Below, piece after piece: positions 1-12,229 of a stretch of 64,000 nucleotides of DNA; the stretch's first letter is position 1; each line of letters starts with the position of its first letter. This DNA comes from Chromobotia macracanthus (taxonomy: Eukaryota > Chordata > Actinopteri > Cypriniformes > Botiidae), in NCBI GenBank assembly GCA_036877525.1, contig JAZGTH010000074.1:5977501-6041500 (forward strand), given 5' to 3'. A program made the position numbers and the translations under genes. The notes under the pieces were generated by a model. It was not told the origin of the DNA and searched no databases. It saw nothing but the letters and a program-made list of their open reading frames with translations.

Positions 1-343
1 ACTAGTCATTGACTAAAAATGTCACATTGTATAGTGTGCACTTCACTTTAAAGGTGTATTTGAAGGTTATTTAGTTCTAATAATCCAGATAGTGTAATGG
101 CACCGTGAAACTAAATTAGAACAGGAAAGTTTCACTAACATTATAAATGGACTTTAAGGGAATAAAATGCTGCAAAATTGCTTTACTTGCAAAAAATTTT
201 GACTTACTCTGAGAAAAGGAACAGACTGCTCTAATGTGTTTTAATTGTGTTGTTGTTTGGGCAGCATTTCTAATGCTAGTGTAATTACATATTATTGTGT
301 GTTTTGTATATCTGCAGTTTTCTCGTGTGAATACATTCTTCAG

Positions 344-432
344 ATATGAGACACTGCTTTTGGAGCCAGACCCTGTTCCTGTGTACACTTTTAAACTGCT
401 AGTGTCACTGAGCACAGCTCACCAGTCAGCAG
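344..432 (+). pseudogene. ulk4: ulk4 pseudo-exon 1 of 7 in window (frameshift)
   Basis: The acceptor is ttcttcag before 344 and the donor is cag|gtaact at 433. The first 20 codons read YETLLLEPDPVPVYTFKLLV, very close to the ULK4 segment YEHILLEPDPVPAYALKLLV. After the GTG codon at 402-404 the homologous frame continues only if the frame shifts: reading from 407 gives TEHSSPVSR, which matches the ULK4 TEH...TR segment and ends in the phase that the next exon (7213) requires. In the unshifted frame the exon ends in phase 1, which does not fit. This indicates a small deletion of 1 base (mod 3) near 405. Confidence 0.75.
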
Positions 433-904
433 GTAACTACCATTTACACCTACAGCTGCTCAAAACTCAACACTGCCATGGAAGTTTGCTTCATTAATTG
501 CACTTATAGAAACAAAGGAGGCCTGTAATACTTGTAGCGATCTATCCACTAGTATCCTTCTCGTCTCAGTGGCAGTTGCCCAATGGTGTAGAAACCCCTA
601 GAGGGGCTATACGCTATTTTAAATCTGTCATCTTTGATCATGAGCACTTAGTCTTGCAGCCAGGTACAAAACAGACCTGTATTAAAGCATCTACTGCTGC
701 ATAATGTATGGAGCATTTGTGATTTTATATATAATACACGACTGCTTTTGAATTTCAGTCATCGATGCTTTTGGGATTAAGATGGTGTAGGTGTTGCTAA
801 CAGTGCTAAAGTGGGTCATGTTAACCAGCCAAAGCTTTGTAGAATCACAACACAATGCAGGACACTTCTCATAATGAGGCATCAAATCACTCTCAGAAAC
901 ATTT

Positions 905-1237
905 CCCTTAATGTTCCTCTTATGAGGAGGCTGGAATGAGCTGCAAGCCTCCACCCGACCTGCAGAGACCATCACAACCTTCAAGAAACAATTGAAAACA
1001 CCTGTTCCTTATACACTTGACTAAACCCTCACTTCCCATTGTTTAACTTGTTAAATCTACCCTCCTTTATGCTGTTTATGCTTTATGCTCTCCCTCACTT
1101 CAACACTGTTCATACATACATACAAACATAGCTTTGTAGATTGTGCTTATTGTTGGCTCTTAAGGAACCATGTTAAAGATGCATTTATTTGTCGCTTTGG
1201 ATAAAAACATCTGCTAAACAAATAAGTGTAAATGTAA
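905..1237 (+). mobile_element. L2-clade LINE 3' end, truncated
   Basis: Translation from 932 (WNELQASTRPAETITTFKKQ, then a stop at 1022-1024) matches the extreme C-terminus of teleost L2-type ORF2 proteins. It is followed by a ~170-base 3' UTR and the tail gtcgctttggataaaa at 1191-1206, then a TGTAAATG-like end. That tail is shared by L2-clade LINEs and their partner SINEs in fish. The 5' part is missing, as usual for truncated copies. Confidence 0.75.
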
Positions 1238-2729
1238 GAGAGCTTTAATTTGGTTTAGTTTAAACTGCTGCGCTAAATTCATTTTTGTGTATCTACAAGC
1301 TCTAGACAGGAGGGGTTTGTAACTCAGGTCTGCCATATTTTTCCCTGAGCACACTAGAAACTGTACTCTTCTAGTGAGCACTGCTGACAGTACAGAATGA
1401 GATTAACGTCCAATACCAGTTTCTACTCTGGTACAAATTCAGTTAAAAAAAAAAGGCAATAGCTGCCCAAGTCATTAATACTAATATCATACGCTATTTA
1501 TATTTACTAGAACAATTCTGAGCAAAAAAGACCAGAGACAGTGGTCAGAACTTTGTTTTGAGGTATTTCTCATCTAGCCTGGTCTCTTGTGTGTTCCTGA
1601 GCTCAGCATTATTAGATTATTGATCATGAAATTTTTAAAGTAGGTCAGACTGAAGGGTAATAAACTTTTTAGTGGATATAAAGATGCATCTGATTTCTGC
1701 TGCAATATGTGTGTGTGTGTTGCCAAGTTGCCTCAAGGCAGAGGAAAAACTATTATATAGTATTGCAGAAATGAACACTCATGATTTTGCTGTGCATGTT
1801 AGGGGTAACCTGTGTCTTGTCAATGGGTACGTTCAGCCATTTAGGAATATGTAAACAGTTTACATTTCGAGTAAAAAGTATGAACATAAATTATATTCTT
1901 AAATTAGATTTCACTACATATTATTTGCATTACTATAAAGCAGCCAGAAATTGTTTGTATGCCGAATATTTTTATTTTTAAAACAATTGTCTACATTTTT
2001 TTATTAGTAGTAGTATTTCCTGCATTTACAGGCATTGTTTTGCTGTCACTAATATTTAACCACTGGCACATCTTATTCCAAAGCTTCTGACACAATTTAT
2101 CCCACAGCTACAATTATCTGAAAAATGAATGTTTTAGTTCTCAACCAATCTTTCAAATGCTTTTAATGGTATTATACATTCACAATTCATTAGTGTGTTT
2201 GATATATGTTTTTAGACCTGGATAATTGCTATGTCATAAAGTTTGCTATAAAAAACACAAAAAAATGCTGTATACCTTTCTGTGGTCCATTTCTATGGTC
2301 AGGAGACAAAATATATGCACAGTTTGCAGAATTGGGGGCGACACATTGCACCACTACTAAACTCCTATAAAAGTCATATTAGATTTGTCATTTTTATTTT
2401 TTGCAATTGATGCATACAAATGACGTTTTTAATAACAGTGGCATGCAGTTTACAGTAACTTATTGTGTGTGGTTTCTACATGTACAGAAAATGCTATGAA
2501 GTCAGGCTGTAGGGTTTTCTGTAGGCTGGCACACACACATAATTCTCCTCTAATTTTCTCAAAGATTTTGTCTCTTTTCTTCTTTCATTCTTCGCCCTGT
2601 ACTTGCCACCTCTCTGTGTGAACTATAACGAGTGTCTGTGTGTACATGATGTGAGTCATTGTGTGTGTATGTGTGTGTAAATGCGTATGCAAGTGTGTGT
2701 GTTTCTTATCTCATCCTCATCCCCTGCTG

Positions 2730-3115
2730 TTTCTCTAATGGCTCCTGCTGGCCTCCTGCACATTGTCTTTCTTGGTGCTGATAGAGGCGCAGCCACACAG
2801 CTGAACTATTCAAATTGATGTCACCAATCGGAAAACGTTTGCCTGACGCCGCGCCAACCCCCCCCATCCCCCCCACCCCGCCTGCAAGGAGCTATTTCCC
2901 CTCACAATGGTGAAATTAAATTGCATTTTGCCAGTGCTTGATAAAGTCCTAAAAAGCGCAGACCTTCTCTTGATGGGTTCCAGGCGAAATGAGATTGCAA
3001 ATGAGGGACATTAGCAGGTTCCATGCGAGCATTGCCGCTCCTTTATTATCGGTTGTGATAGTAGTTCAAACTTTCCAATTATCGAGAACCTTTGGCCACT
3101 CTGGCTTTGTACAGA
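2730..3115. promoter_or_regulatory. candidate conserved non-coding element in ulk4 intron
   Basis: A block of balanced composition in AT-rich surroundings, with no long coding frame. It contains short AT-rich homeodomain- and TALE-like words (ttcaaattgatg near 2809, tttattatcgg near 3042, aattatcgag near 3077). It also has a C-run tract at 2856-2880. The call rests on texture only; no alignment was possible. Confidence 0.3.
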
Positions 3116-6100
3116 AGACAGAAAATATATGTGTTCTTAAGAGAGTGGTGAAGAATGGCTTTTTTTAAAAAGTGTTAATTTTATCAGTATTAAGAGTTTA
3201 TTTCTGGAGTATGTTGGCTAATGCTTCGGTTGTGGATAATTAACAACTTTCTAACTAGTGTGTTGAGTTGAAACTCTTTATTAAGTGCTGTCTTAGTAGA
3301 GGGAGGAAATTTCTGACACAAAGGATCTGATTTTGTAACATTTAATGGAATGTGTGTTTGAGAAAGGTTGAGTAGCTGCTGCAGATTAATATGATGACTG
3401 GAGCTGCACATTCAGAAAAAGATTTTTTGCATTTTGCCACTGTTTTTTAACAACAGTGGAGGGGTGACAGAAATGTTGGGGGTCATTGATATGGCTCATC
3501 TCCACTTAATACAGTGGAGCACATCACCAGGACACTTTTCAAAACGTTATATGTAAAAATGTATGTGAAGGTGTGCAGGACATGGAAAACCTGGAAATAT
3601 CTGGGAAATTCAAAATTAATTGTCAGGCCTAGATAAATAACGAAAATTAGATATGACTTTTTGTTAAATATTAGATTTTGTTAGTCATACTGAGCTCGAA
3701 AATATTTAGATATTTTTCTCCTCTACTGAAGGTGTACTTGTCTCCATTGCAGTGAAAGGTGACGCCCTCTGTTAGTGAGATATTGGACTGGACGTGCTGT
3801 GTGTGGGAGCTGTCTGTGTCCATGGTGCTCAGCCAGTAGAAGTGTCACGATTTGTTTGTGTGTGTGACTGGCTATTATTCTCTCAGCATTGTTTATGTAG
3901 GCAGTACAGGACTAAAAGGATATGTGGGCATAGCAGTTTCTCAGGCTAGAAACGCTGGCCCCTAACAGCAGAGCAGACCCACTGAACACTGGAGAAAGCG
4001 ATGGATGGACAGATGCACAGATGGGGTGTCTGGAATCTGTGTAATAGATCTGTTTTGTTAGTACACCAGAACAAAATGACTCAAAAAGGTAGACCATGGC
4101 AGAAATCACACCTTACGCTGGTTTTGATAGTTTCTATGCCCCAGTGGGCTGGTGGCACTGGTAAATGTCATGGCTGTTGCTAGCATCATGAGGAGGAAAT
4201 GAGGAACGTGTGGTGTCTGCTCTCCTCACTGACTGATTGGAGATCAGATGCGAAGGTTGTCTGCAGGCGTAAAGATTGTGTGCATACTTTCTCTTATTAG
4301 TTGCTTTAGTGTCTTTCGCTGACATTTACCAGTGTAAATGCCAATCTCCAAACTTTCCTGTTCCGTGAAAATGCACCATTAAAATTGCTCTTAGATGCAA
4401 ACAAAATATGACGCGCCCATTGTTCTGGGAATTTAGGCACAAACCCTGTTTTCTGGGACAAGGACTAGAAGAGATGAAAATTTCAGATTTGAAATGTCTG
4501 TGATGTCCGGAACAAATTTTATCTCTGCTTATAGGTCATTGTAATTTCAGTATTGATCATATCTGTTTTGAGCTGACCGGCCTGACTGGTCCTAACGCTC
4601 AACAGACCCGAGTACTACAGGGGTGAATCACAAAACATTGTCCTGATTTGCCCTTAAATCAGGTGAAAAAATGAAAGTGCTTAAAGAATATGATGTTTTA
4701 GGACCAATAAGATAATAAGAAAACTAAGCACATCCCTTCCTTCATGCTGTCGAATTCTCATTACGGAATGTGCCTGAATCTTTTATTTTTTGTTTTTTTT
4801 TTGTGATTCCAATTAATATCACTAGTGGTGATTCTCATTACTGTATACATCCACCAATGTGGAAAAAAAACGCTTAACACCAGAGGTCATTAAATTCCGT
4901 AACAATGCAAGAAATCTTTACGCTCTTAAATATAGGCAGAATATAATTTCATATTTCTTTCCTTTGACTTTACGATGAAATTTGACCCAAACCTGTTCTT
5001 TACACTCACTCATAGACCACAGTCCATTACAATATAAACCACAATCACTTGTTCTAAGAACAGTCTTTACAATGAATAACTGTGCTTCTGGGCACCCGCT
5101 AGCTTGACTGTGGAATGTGAAAGTGGGTCAGTTGCCAGATTGGTCTAAAAGCTGCATAAGTGAAACCCTCAATATTTTCTCACCCACCCGGTTGACCCCA
5201 TTTACCCTCGCAAACGCCCATCATTCAGAGAGAAGGATAAGCGGTCCTGATGGCTGGGATGCTTGCCTATTAAAGACCTAATGGAGCACATGCCAGACAC
5301 GAATGAGCCTTCAGTGAGAAAAGGCCACTCTCTCTTGCTCTCTCTCTCTGTCATGACATAAAATAGTCCTATTCATTATGCTTGCTTGCTTCATTGTACC
5401 CAGAGTGTGTGTGTTTTGTATTGGTTCTAGTGTTTGTTGGTAATTGTAGAGGTAATGATGTTTGTTGGGAAGGAGAGCGCAGACAGATGAGAGATCATTG
5501 ACTGTTCTGAATAAGCAGAGAGGAAACAGGGCACATGGGTACACACTTGAGTGTGCTGATTGCTCAACATGCGTCACTGTTCTGTCGCAGGGCTCTGTGT
5601 ACTCTGGGTGATGGTCTATTTTACCTTGTCATATGAATTCATATGAACTCATTATTTTTGGTGCAGATAATGCATTCCTGTTTTGTTTGAATAGTTTCTT
5701 CAGTACATCTATTAACTATGAAGGAACCAGGGCTTAGTGGTTAGCTCCAGATACACTGAGCTCAGACTATAGTTAAGGTTTTCTCTTTTTACTATGCTTT
5801 GCTATTCCATATTCCTAGTGGAAACCAGTTGGTATTTGAGAGAGGGGATATGCTCTTTTTAGAGAGAACAAAAAATTGTACACTTCCCTGGGTCATCATG
5901 TATGTAGTCATCAAATTTGTTTTCCCAGAGAGGAAAGCTGTATATTGTAAATGTTTATGTACTAAGAATATACATTGTCAGCCGGTACAACAAAAAACAT
6001 ACAGATTTTAAAGGTATCAGACTAAAACCTACAGAACTTCAAAATGGGGTTTATTAAGTTTTGAACTTTAACTTGGGGGGAAAAAATATGTTTTTGTTGC

Positions 6101-7212
6101 TGCCCCAGTTCCTGGCTGTTGATTTCTTTTGTACATGATCCCTTCAATAACAAAATTATTGGAGCAGTAAAACTGCCATTTTATTTTCTCAGACTTTATA
6201 GACCCTAAAAATCCTGTAAATCACAATTCTGGTCTTCTGGTAGAAATAATTCTCTCTGCCTGTGGCTTTGGGTTCATATAGCAAGAATACGGCAAGTTTA
6301 GTGGGAGATTTATTCCTATAGATCTCTGCATTCATCTTATCTCAGGTAGTGGGCATCTCTCTCTCTGATTTAAAACTCAAAGAAATCCTATCCTCTATAG
6401 AGGGAACACTCTGGAGAGAATGGTCAAATAACTATTGCTGTGTAGTATATCACTGTATTGACTGAGAATGGCACCATAAGGCACATATGGCACATATTCT
6501 ATATGTGACCCCCTGACTAATTTCATTCTATTTGTCTCTCTTTTTCTCAGTATTGTGGCATTCTGCTTTAAGCACATTGTGCATACACAGGGTAATTGTC
6601 TGTGAATCAAAGAGCGTAATCAATAGGAGGGCATGGCAAATCATTTTCAATAAAGACTTCCATTACTCCACTGAGCTGTGCCCTCTAGGGCATGTGTCCA
6701 ATCATATTGAGCTGCCTACCTAGACAGCACTTTTGGGCATTATAGGCACGATCGAACATTTGATTTGAATGATCCGAACCTAATGATTCAAAACCTACTG
6801 TGACCTAGTCAGCATTTTTGGACATTATCGTTTGTTTAAGCGTTCGATTCAAATTATGCTTACCTAGCAAGCTGAAACACAGCCCCTCTGTTTTTCACAC
6901 ATTTTGTTTCTACCTCTATACATTGTTGTGTGTTTTTCCCTCCATTAGCACTTGCTTCCATCCCTCTTTCATCTATTCATCGACATACTTCCCCCCTCCG
7001 TCTCTTTCACTCGTCACTGGATTAGTCAAAGGTCATTTTCCCAGCTGACTGATCTTGGCACTGTGAAGCGTTCACACCTCAGTTGTCCCGTTCAGTGCCA
7101 AAGTTCAAACGCACGCAAGTGTCACATTAATAAAGATGGAACGCAGGCCCAGCACCATGAAGTAAATGTGTGTGTTGCAAGCTATGTGTTCACGTATGTG
7201 TTCCCCCAACAG

Positions 7213-7261
7213 GCTTGTTAGAGAGAACCGTCTCCTGCCTGCTGTCTTTCAAGTCATAGAG
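7213..7261 (+). pseudogene. ulk4: ulk4 pseudo-exon 2 of 7 (open, 49 bp)
   Basis: A short exon with acceptor cccccaacag (to 7212) and donor gtaagtgt (from 7262). The frame G-CTT-GTT... reads LVRENRLLPAVFQVIE, matching ULK4 LVEESKLIPLIFEVTLE. It needs a phase-2 predecessor and ends in phase 0, which fits the next exon exactly. No lesion is visible within it. Confidence 0.75.
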
Positions 7262-7530
7262 GTAAGTGTGCTTCTGAGCCTGCTGGATTTCCACACTGTC
7301 TGTTGGCTTGATTTATGTATTGCCTTGGGTTTTCTGCTCTAACTTTTGTAAGCAATGAAATTACCAGAAAATGATGAGCTTTATGGAAATCAGAAAACAC
7401 TATACAGTATTTGAGAAATTTGCTACAGAAATGCATAAAAGTCTTTTAAAATAGAGTACAACCCATCCTACATTTTACATGCTGTCCTGAAAAAATATGA
7501 TATGTGCAGTGGGTCTGTCTATAAACAGCA

Positions 7531-7955
7531 ATACACCCAAAAATGACAGTTCTGTCATTGTTTACTCACTTGCACATCATTCTAAATCAACATGCTGTTG
7601 TTGATTTTTGTGTGGGACAAAAATCCCAAAAATGAAAAAATTTTAAAGAATTTCCATATAGCTGTTTCACACCTCAGCACAGTGACCATGACTATCCAAC
7701 ACCGAAAACACCAAAAATAAACCCATAATAAAAGTACCAAAACATCCATGTCTTGTGTGCTGTTTTCCATTAGAGATCACCAATTACCTTCTCCCTGTAG
7801 TTATGTTTGGCTGATTACTTCATTGTTCTAATTTCTTTGTGTTTGGACAAGGTAGAACATAAAAATGTATCAGTATCATCAATGTATATCAATGTATAAC
7901 AATATCAGTATTATAAAAAGTAAAGAATACAATTGTCATTTTGGGGTGAAACGCT
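7531..7955. mobile_element. degraded palindromic MITE (copy 1)
   Basis: The left end resembles cacccaaaaatgacagttctgtcattgtttactcac and the right end resembles its inverted complement (tgtcattttggggtgaaac, ending near 7952). These are the hallmarks of a fold-back non-autonomous element I associate with cyprinid genomes. Related ends occur at 15628-16072 and 21893-22075. The interior is heavily diverged. Confidence 0.5.
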
Positions 7956-9560
7956 CCTATAAAAATAACTTCGTCACGTACGTCATAATATGTCTCTTTT
8001 TAAAATAGGCAAAGACTGATTTAGCTTTATAATGCCGTGTATTGCTATGTGTTTGCTTGTAACAGTGAGACCTTTCTCTCAGAGCTTGTTCCCATCCAAG
8101 TATCCATTGAGTTATTATGTAAATGAGGTGGTGAGGCTCTGACCTATCAGAGTGTAATGTGTAATTGGGTTGCAGAGTTAATGGAGTGTGGATGTGAGGC
8201 CTTTTCAACAGCAGGTTACATTCTCATTAGAGTGGACCCTGCATCAACCGTTACCAGTCAACACTACCCTCCACCCCCGAACACACACAAGATGCATTAT
8301 GTAAGCTGTTTATAATAGGCAACAGAAAAACAAAACACTCTGAACAGCAGAGTTAAGAATTTCTTTTGGATCCACCTTGGAAATGTTTATTTTCTTACCA
8401 TTTTTTAAGGGTTTTGATGAATGGTCGCTAAGCGGTCCAGCAGCAATTCTGAGCCAACAATTTCTCATGATTGAGCCTTTGACATGTGAAGTGACAAATT
8501 ACCATTGCATTACAACTACTTTTCAAGGTTAATGTAAACCATAATCTTAAAGTGTTTCGTGCAAATGTAATTTCTACATTTTATTAATTCACATTTCTAC
8601 ATGAGTATCAGCCTGAGCAATAAACTTTCCACATATATTTCATTATGGGGCCCTTCACATGCAATATGAAATATCTATAGTGACCATTAATTTTATCTAA
8701 ACATTATCAGCAAGTAATCTTGAAGGCTAAAATATACTAGAAGACATTAATATTGTGAATATTATTGTACAATCAACAGTCAAGTCAGTGACACATAAAT
8801 ACTTCCTTACCATAAATATGTTGAGATTTTCCCACAAAGCTGATTTTCCCACAGCACAACTGTGATCTTCATTTACCTGTTGATTTCTCTCTCCGATCCA
8901 ATGACCCAAGGTCTGTAATCAAATTTGCAACCTATTTCCAGAGCAGAGGAGGTGGGATGATCACAGACCTGCTGTATCCATCTGAGCTCATCTTATTTTC
9001 ACAGCTAATGTTTGCTTTGGATATTACCTCAGCCTAAGCCCAACACACTATTTGGTCAGTGACTGTTGCCTGGCAGAACACTGCTCTGCTTTTGCTTTCA
9101 AAGTCTGCAGAGAAAATCATTTCAGAGCTTCACTATGATAAATTCATATGATTTTAGCTATTGCTGATACCATTTATAAGGTGATTAAGGCACGTACTGT
9201 ATCTCTTTTACCATAACATTTACTGCTAAACCATTTCACAGGATTTACATTTGCTTTCTTTGCATTAAATACTTTTCTGTATTATTCTGTATTTTCTGTT
9301 GTTTTGCCGTTGTGTGTACCCATCACATTACATCCATTACTATTTTCACCAACAGATTTTTATCATCCTTCTTTAGTTCTGCTTTTCAGTACTAAACTTT
9401 TTTTGATTGGAGGCCATACTGCATGTTTTAATTGCTCCAATCAGAGTTCAGCTTGAACCAAAGTTTGGTTCAGATGTGGTCCATTTATCCTCATGAGCCC
9501 TAAGAAGGACATGAAAGGAAGCTGAAAGCTCTAACGAACAAGTGATCACTAATGAACAAG

Positions 9561-9582
9561 CAGAGAGAGAGAGAGAGAGAGG
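9561..9582. repeat. (GA)n microsatellite
   Basis: About ten GA units, visible directly. Confidence 0.9.
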
Positions 9583-9944
9583 CATTTGTCTGATTCCTTT
9601 GGCTATCTTAGCAAGCTAGTGAACTGTGAGAGATGTTAGCTACAGCCTTGCATCCCTTTAATCCTAAACCCTTAATACTGCTGCCCTGCCAGTTCACTGC
9701 CTTCCACTCAGGGTTTTGACCTGTTTACTGTAACAAGGGAAAGGATTAACACCTCCTGGACATTTGAATTGTGTTAATGTGTTGAAGCGAGTCTTTTTGC
9801 TGTAGCTCAAATCCCAAAGCACCTTTTGGTTGAAATTTTCAATAACAGAAAACAGGACTAATTTTGATGACAAATGCTGAGTTAATGCCAAAAGATACTG
9901 TTAGAAGTTTTTCATATACCTGTTGTGTGTCAACAAAAGGTATA

Positions 9945-10080
9945 TACACTGATGAGCCAAAATCATGACCACCGTAAGATGAATAACATTGATTATCTTA
10001 TGTCAATGCCACATGTTTGAGATGCATTAGATGGTAAGAAAACAGTCAGCAGTCAACAGTCATATAGTTGGATATATTTT
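9945..10080. mobile_element. Tc1-like transposon terminal fragment
   Basis: The stretch tatatacactgatgagcc followed by atgaccaccgtaag and gaataacattgattatct resembles the terminal region of a common teleost Tc1-like element (typical start: tacactgatcagccataacatta, then gaccac). No transposase reading frame follows. Family assignment is from memory of such ends. Confidence 0.45.
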
Positions 10081-10870
10081 AGCAGTTTTTTCTTAAAACT
10101 GGCAAACTCTGATTTCATTGACTATAGTCTTTACAGCACTAATTGTTGTGTTTAAATTGTGTATTTGTCTGGAATATGTATAGTTAGAAAGTTAGATAGA
10201 TATAAAGTATTTATTTAAGATAAATGTATAGTTAGTGTGACATTTCGTCCTTTGTATGTTTTCACATATAGCGGAATGACAATAAAGCTCACTTGAAACT
10301 TGAATATTTATGTGGGTCATAAATATGAAAGCAGTCATGACCATATAAAGAAAGTTAGAACCTTCTCAAGTTTTATTGTAATATCATTGGAACTTCTGGT
10401 GAGGTACTGTGTTGCTCTTAGTGTTTTGATTGCCATGGCATTCTGTTGAATGTGACCTGTCGGTATAGATCGGACAAGAAAAAAACATTAAAGTTCTTGA
10501 GAGCTGAGATGTGCTCACAGCCCCACTTACTGAGCAGAAATGCACAGAAAGCTTTTAGCTGTTCTTGTCAGTCTGAGGACCTGAAAGAGGAGGGAAGGAC
10601 GATGTTTTAAGAGCAATGCAGTAGATGAAGGTGTAAGACAGTGTCATGCTCTGAATATTTACTTTGAAACCTTGTAACACAAAAGAAGAACTGGAAAACC
10701 ATTTTGTTGGACCTCAATGTTATGAAATCTATATTAAATGAATGCATGAATTGGTGCCCAAGATATACGTGTTCTGATAATGTAAGATGGTTGTAACTGG
10801 TCAATTACCTGGTCACCATTTTTTTAGCAAGGTATTTTGGGAAACTGTTAAGAGGTTGAGTTGCCATGTA

Positions 10871-10871
10871 A

Positions 10872-10903
<32 letters not shown>
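10871..10903. repeat. (CA)n(TA)n compound microsatellite
   Basis: A CA run followed directly by a TA run, visible in the sequence. Confidence 0.95.
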
Positions 10904-11074
10904 TATTTACGTCCAGGGTCTCACTCAACTCTGTAGGGCATGAATACTGGTTTATGTAACACACAAGCAAGCTATTTTCAGCACTGCCCCAATATTAAAT
11001 GCTTCCTCATTGTCTCTCCTGTAGTTTGTGTGTGTGCTATATGTGTGTGCTATATGTATGGACTGAAGGTTCCT

Positions 11075-11400
11075 GATGAATGCACGACCCCACCACTCCA
11101 CCTCTCCTGAGGCTCTGTGCGGAAATAAAGCGGAAAAAGTAATGATTCCAGGCCTTGAAAATTCTCGCACAGCCTGTGGAGGGGCTCGGAGATTCCCCCG
11201 AGACAGACCCCTCTCTATCTGTCTGTCAGCTTGTAGAGTTGGCCAGAACTCTCTCCCTTTTTCTCTCTCTCTAAGACCTCTAATTAAAACCCCCATCGAT
11301 TTTTTTCCTTCCTCCTTCTGCCTTCTTTCTGCTTGTCTTTGTCTGTTTAGCATGATTTTAATCGGCCCCTGGACTTGAGATTGCTGCAGGATTAGATGCC
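11075..11400. promoter_or_regulatory. candidate conserved non-coding element upstream of ulk4 exon 3
   Basis: A GC-richer island with words such as taattaaaac (11281), gatttttt and gattttaatcgg (near 11354), flanked by AT-rich DNA. Overlapping open frames on both strands (up to 133 codons) have low-complexity composition and no splice context, so I do not call a gene. The conserved-element reading is a guess from composition. Confidence 0.25.
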
Positions 11401-12126
11401 ATCTTTGACCCTAGAATCGAAGGACCCAGACAGCACCATCCCAGCACCTCCAGCCTTACCTATCTTGCCCCGTTGGCCTAACCCAGCCTACTTTTGTGTC
11501 TGCCCTGGGGGAGAGATGAGATCGGGAGAGCCAAGACTGTTGCCATCTGACAGAACCTCATCTGCCCTTTCTCTGGGTTTGCTTTCCACTCTATAAAATA
11601 AGTAGACACCCAGAAGTAGAATTCATATTCTGCACTTTTTGTTTTTTGTTTTATAAGTTATTAGCAGATGTTGGAGTGTTTACCTGGTGGGAGTGTTTTA
11701 TAGCTTTGGATAAAGCTCGGGGAGGTTAGGGGTTTGTACAAATAGTGGTACTGCTTGCCTTAGCAAGAAACTTCTTAGCAAGAAACTAAACTCACTAATA
11801 CAGTTAATTACCTTGCTGTCAGCTGTAACAGCTATTATGGTAGAATTCCCATGATTGGGATCATATGTACAGTGACTGTTTTGCATACGGTGTCATTCAT
11901 GTAGTTCTACATGAATGGAATTATGTATTTTGTCAGGGGATGTATTTTGTCTAGGGATCAGGGGAGTTCCCTGATCCCTAGTCTATATTTCTTTCAATTT
12001 AAGAAATTAAAATAATTATTTGAAACTATGTTGCAAATGTGTAATTTTATAATATTGGTGCAGGAAACACATTTACAATTTATAAATAAAGTCAATTTTG
12101 GTCATTATTGTTTTTGTTTTATTCAG

Positions 12127-12229
12127 GAGCACCAGAATAAAGCCGGTGGCGTGGTGCAGAACGCCACAGCTATCCTCTGCAATCTGATTGGACAGAAGGG
12201 CACAGACCTCCGACCGTTCTACCAGCAAG
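12127..12229 (+). pseudogene. ulk4: ulk4 pseudo-exon 3 of 7 (open, 103 bp)
   Basis: Acceptor gttttattcag (to 12126) and donor caag|gtgcag (12230). It opens in phase 0 with EHQNKAGGVVQNATAILCN and ends near FYQQ plus one base. This corresponds to the ULK4 segment EHQES...LLSNLVACKD...LLYEQ in the ARM-like region. No internal lesion. The phases match the exons on both sides, which supports the exon model. Confidence 0.8.

Larger units (their letters stand above)
433..7212 (+). other. ulk4 intron with L2 relic and possible conserved non-coding block
   Basis: No coding exon is recognised. It holds an L2 LINE 3' end (about 905-1237), GT-rich tracts near 2630-2700, a GC-richer block at about 2730-3115 that looks like conserved non-coding DNA, and otherwise unique-looking AT-rich sequence. 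Confidence 0.6.
7262..12126 (+). other. ulk4 intron: MITE, Tc1-like end, microsatellites
   Basis: No coding exon is recognised. It contains a palindromic MITE relic (7531-7955), a GA microsatellite (9561-9582), a Tc1-like terminal fragment (9945-10080), a CA/TA microsatellite (10871-10903) and a candidate conserved block (11075-11400). Confidence 0.6.

Noticed and set aside
10952..11378. Overlapping open frames of 133 (minus) and 100 (plus) codons
   Set aside because: Frames open on both strands over the same low-complexity CT/GA-rich DNA; probably a by-product of base composition in a non-coding block.
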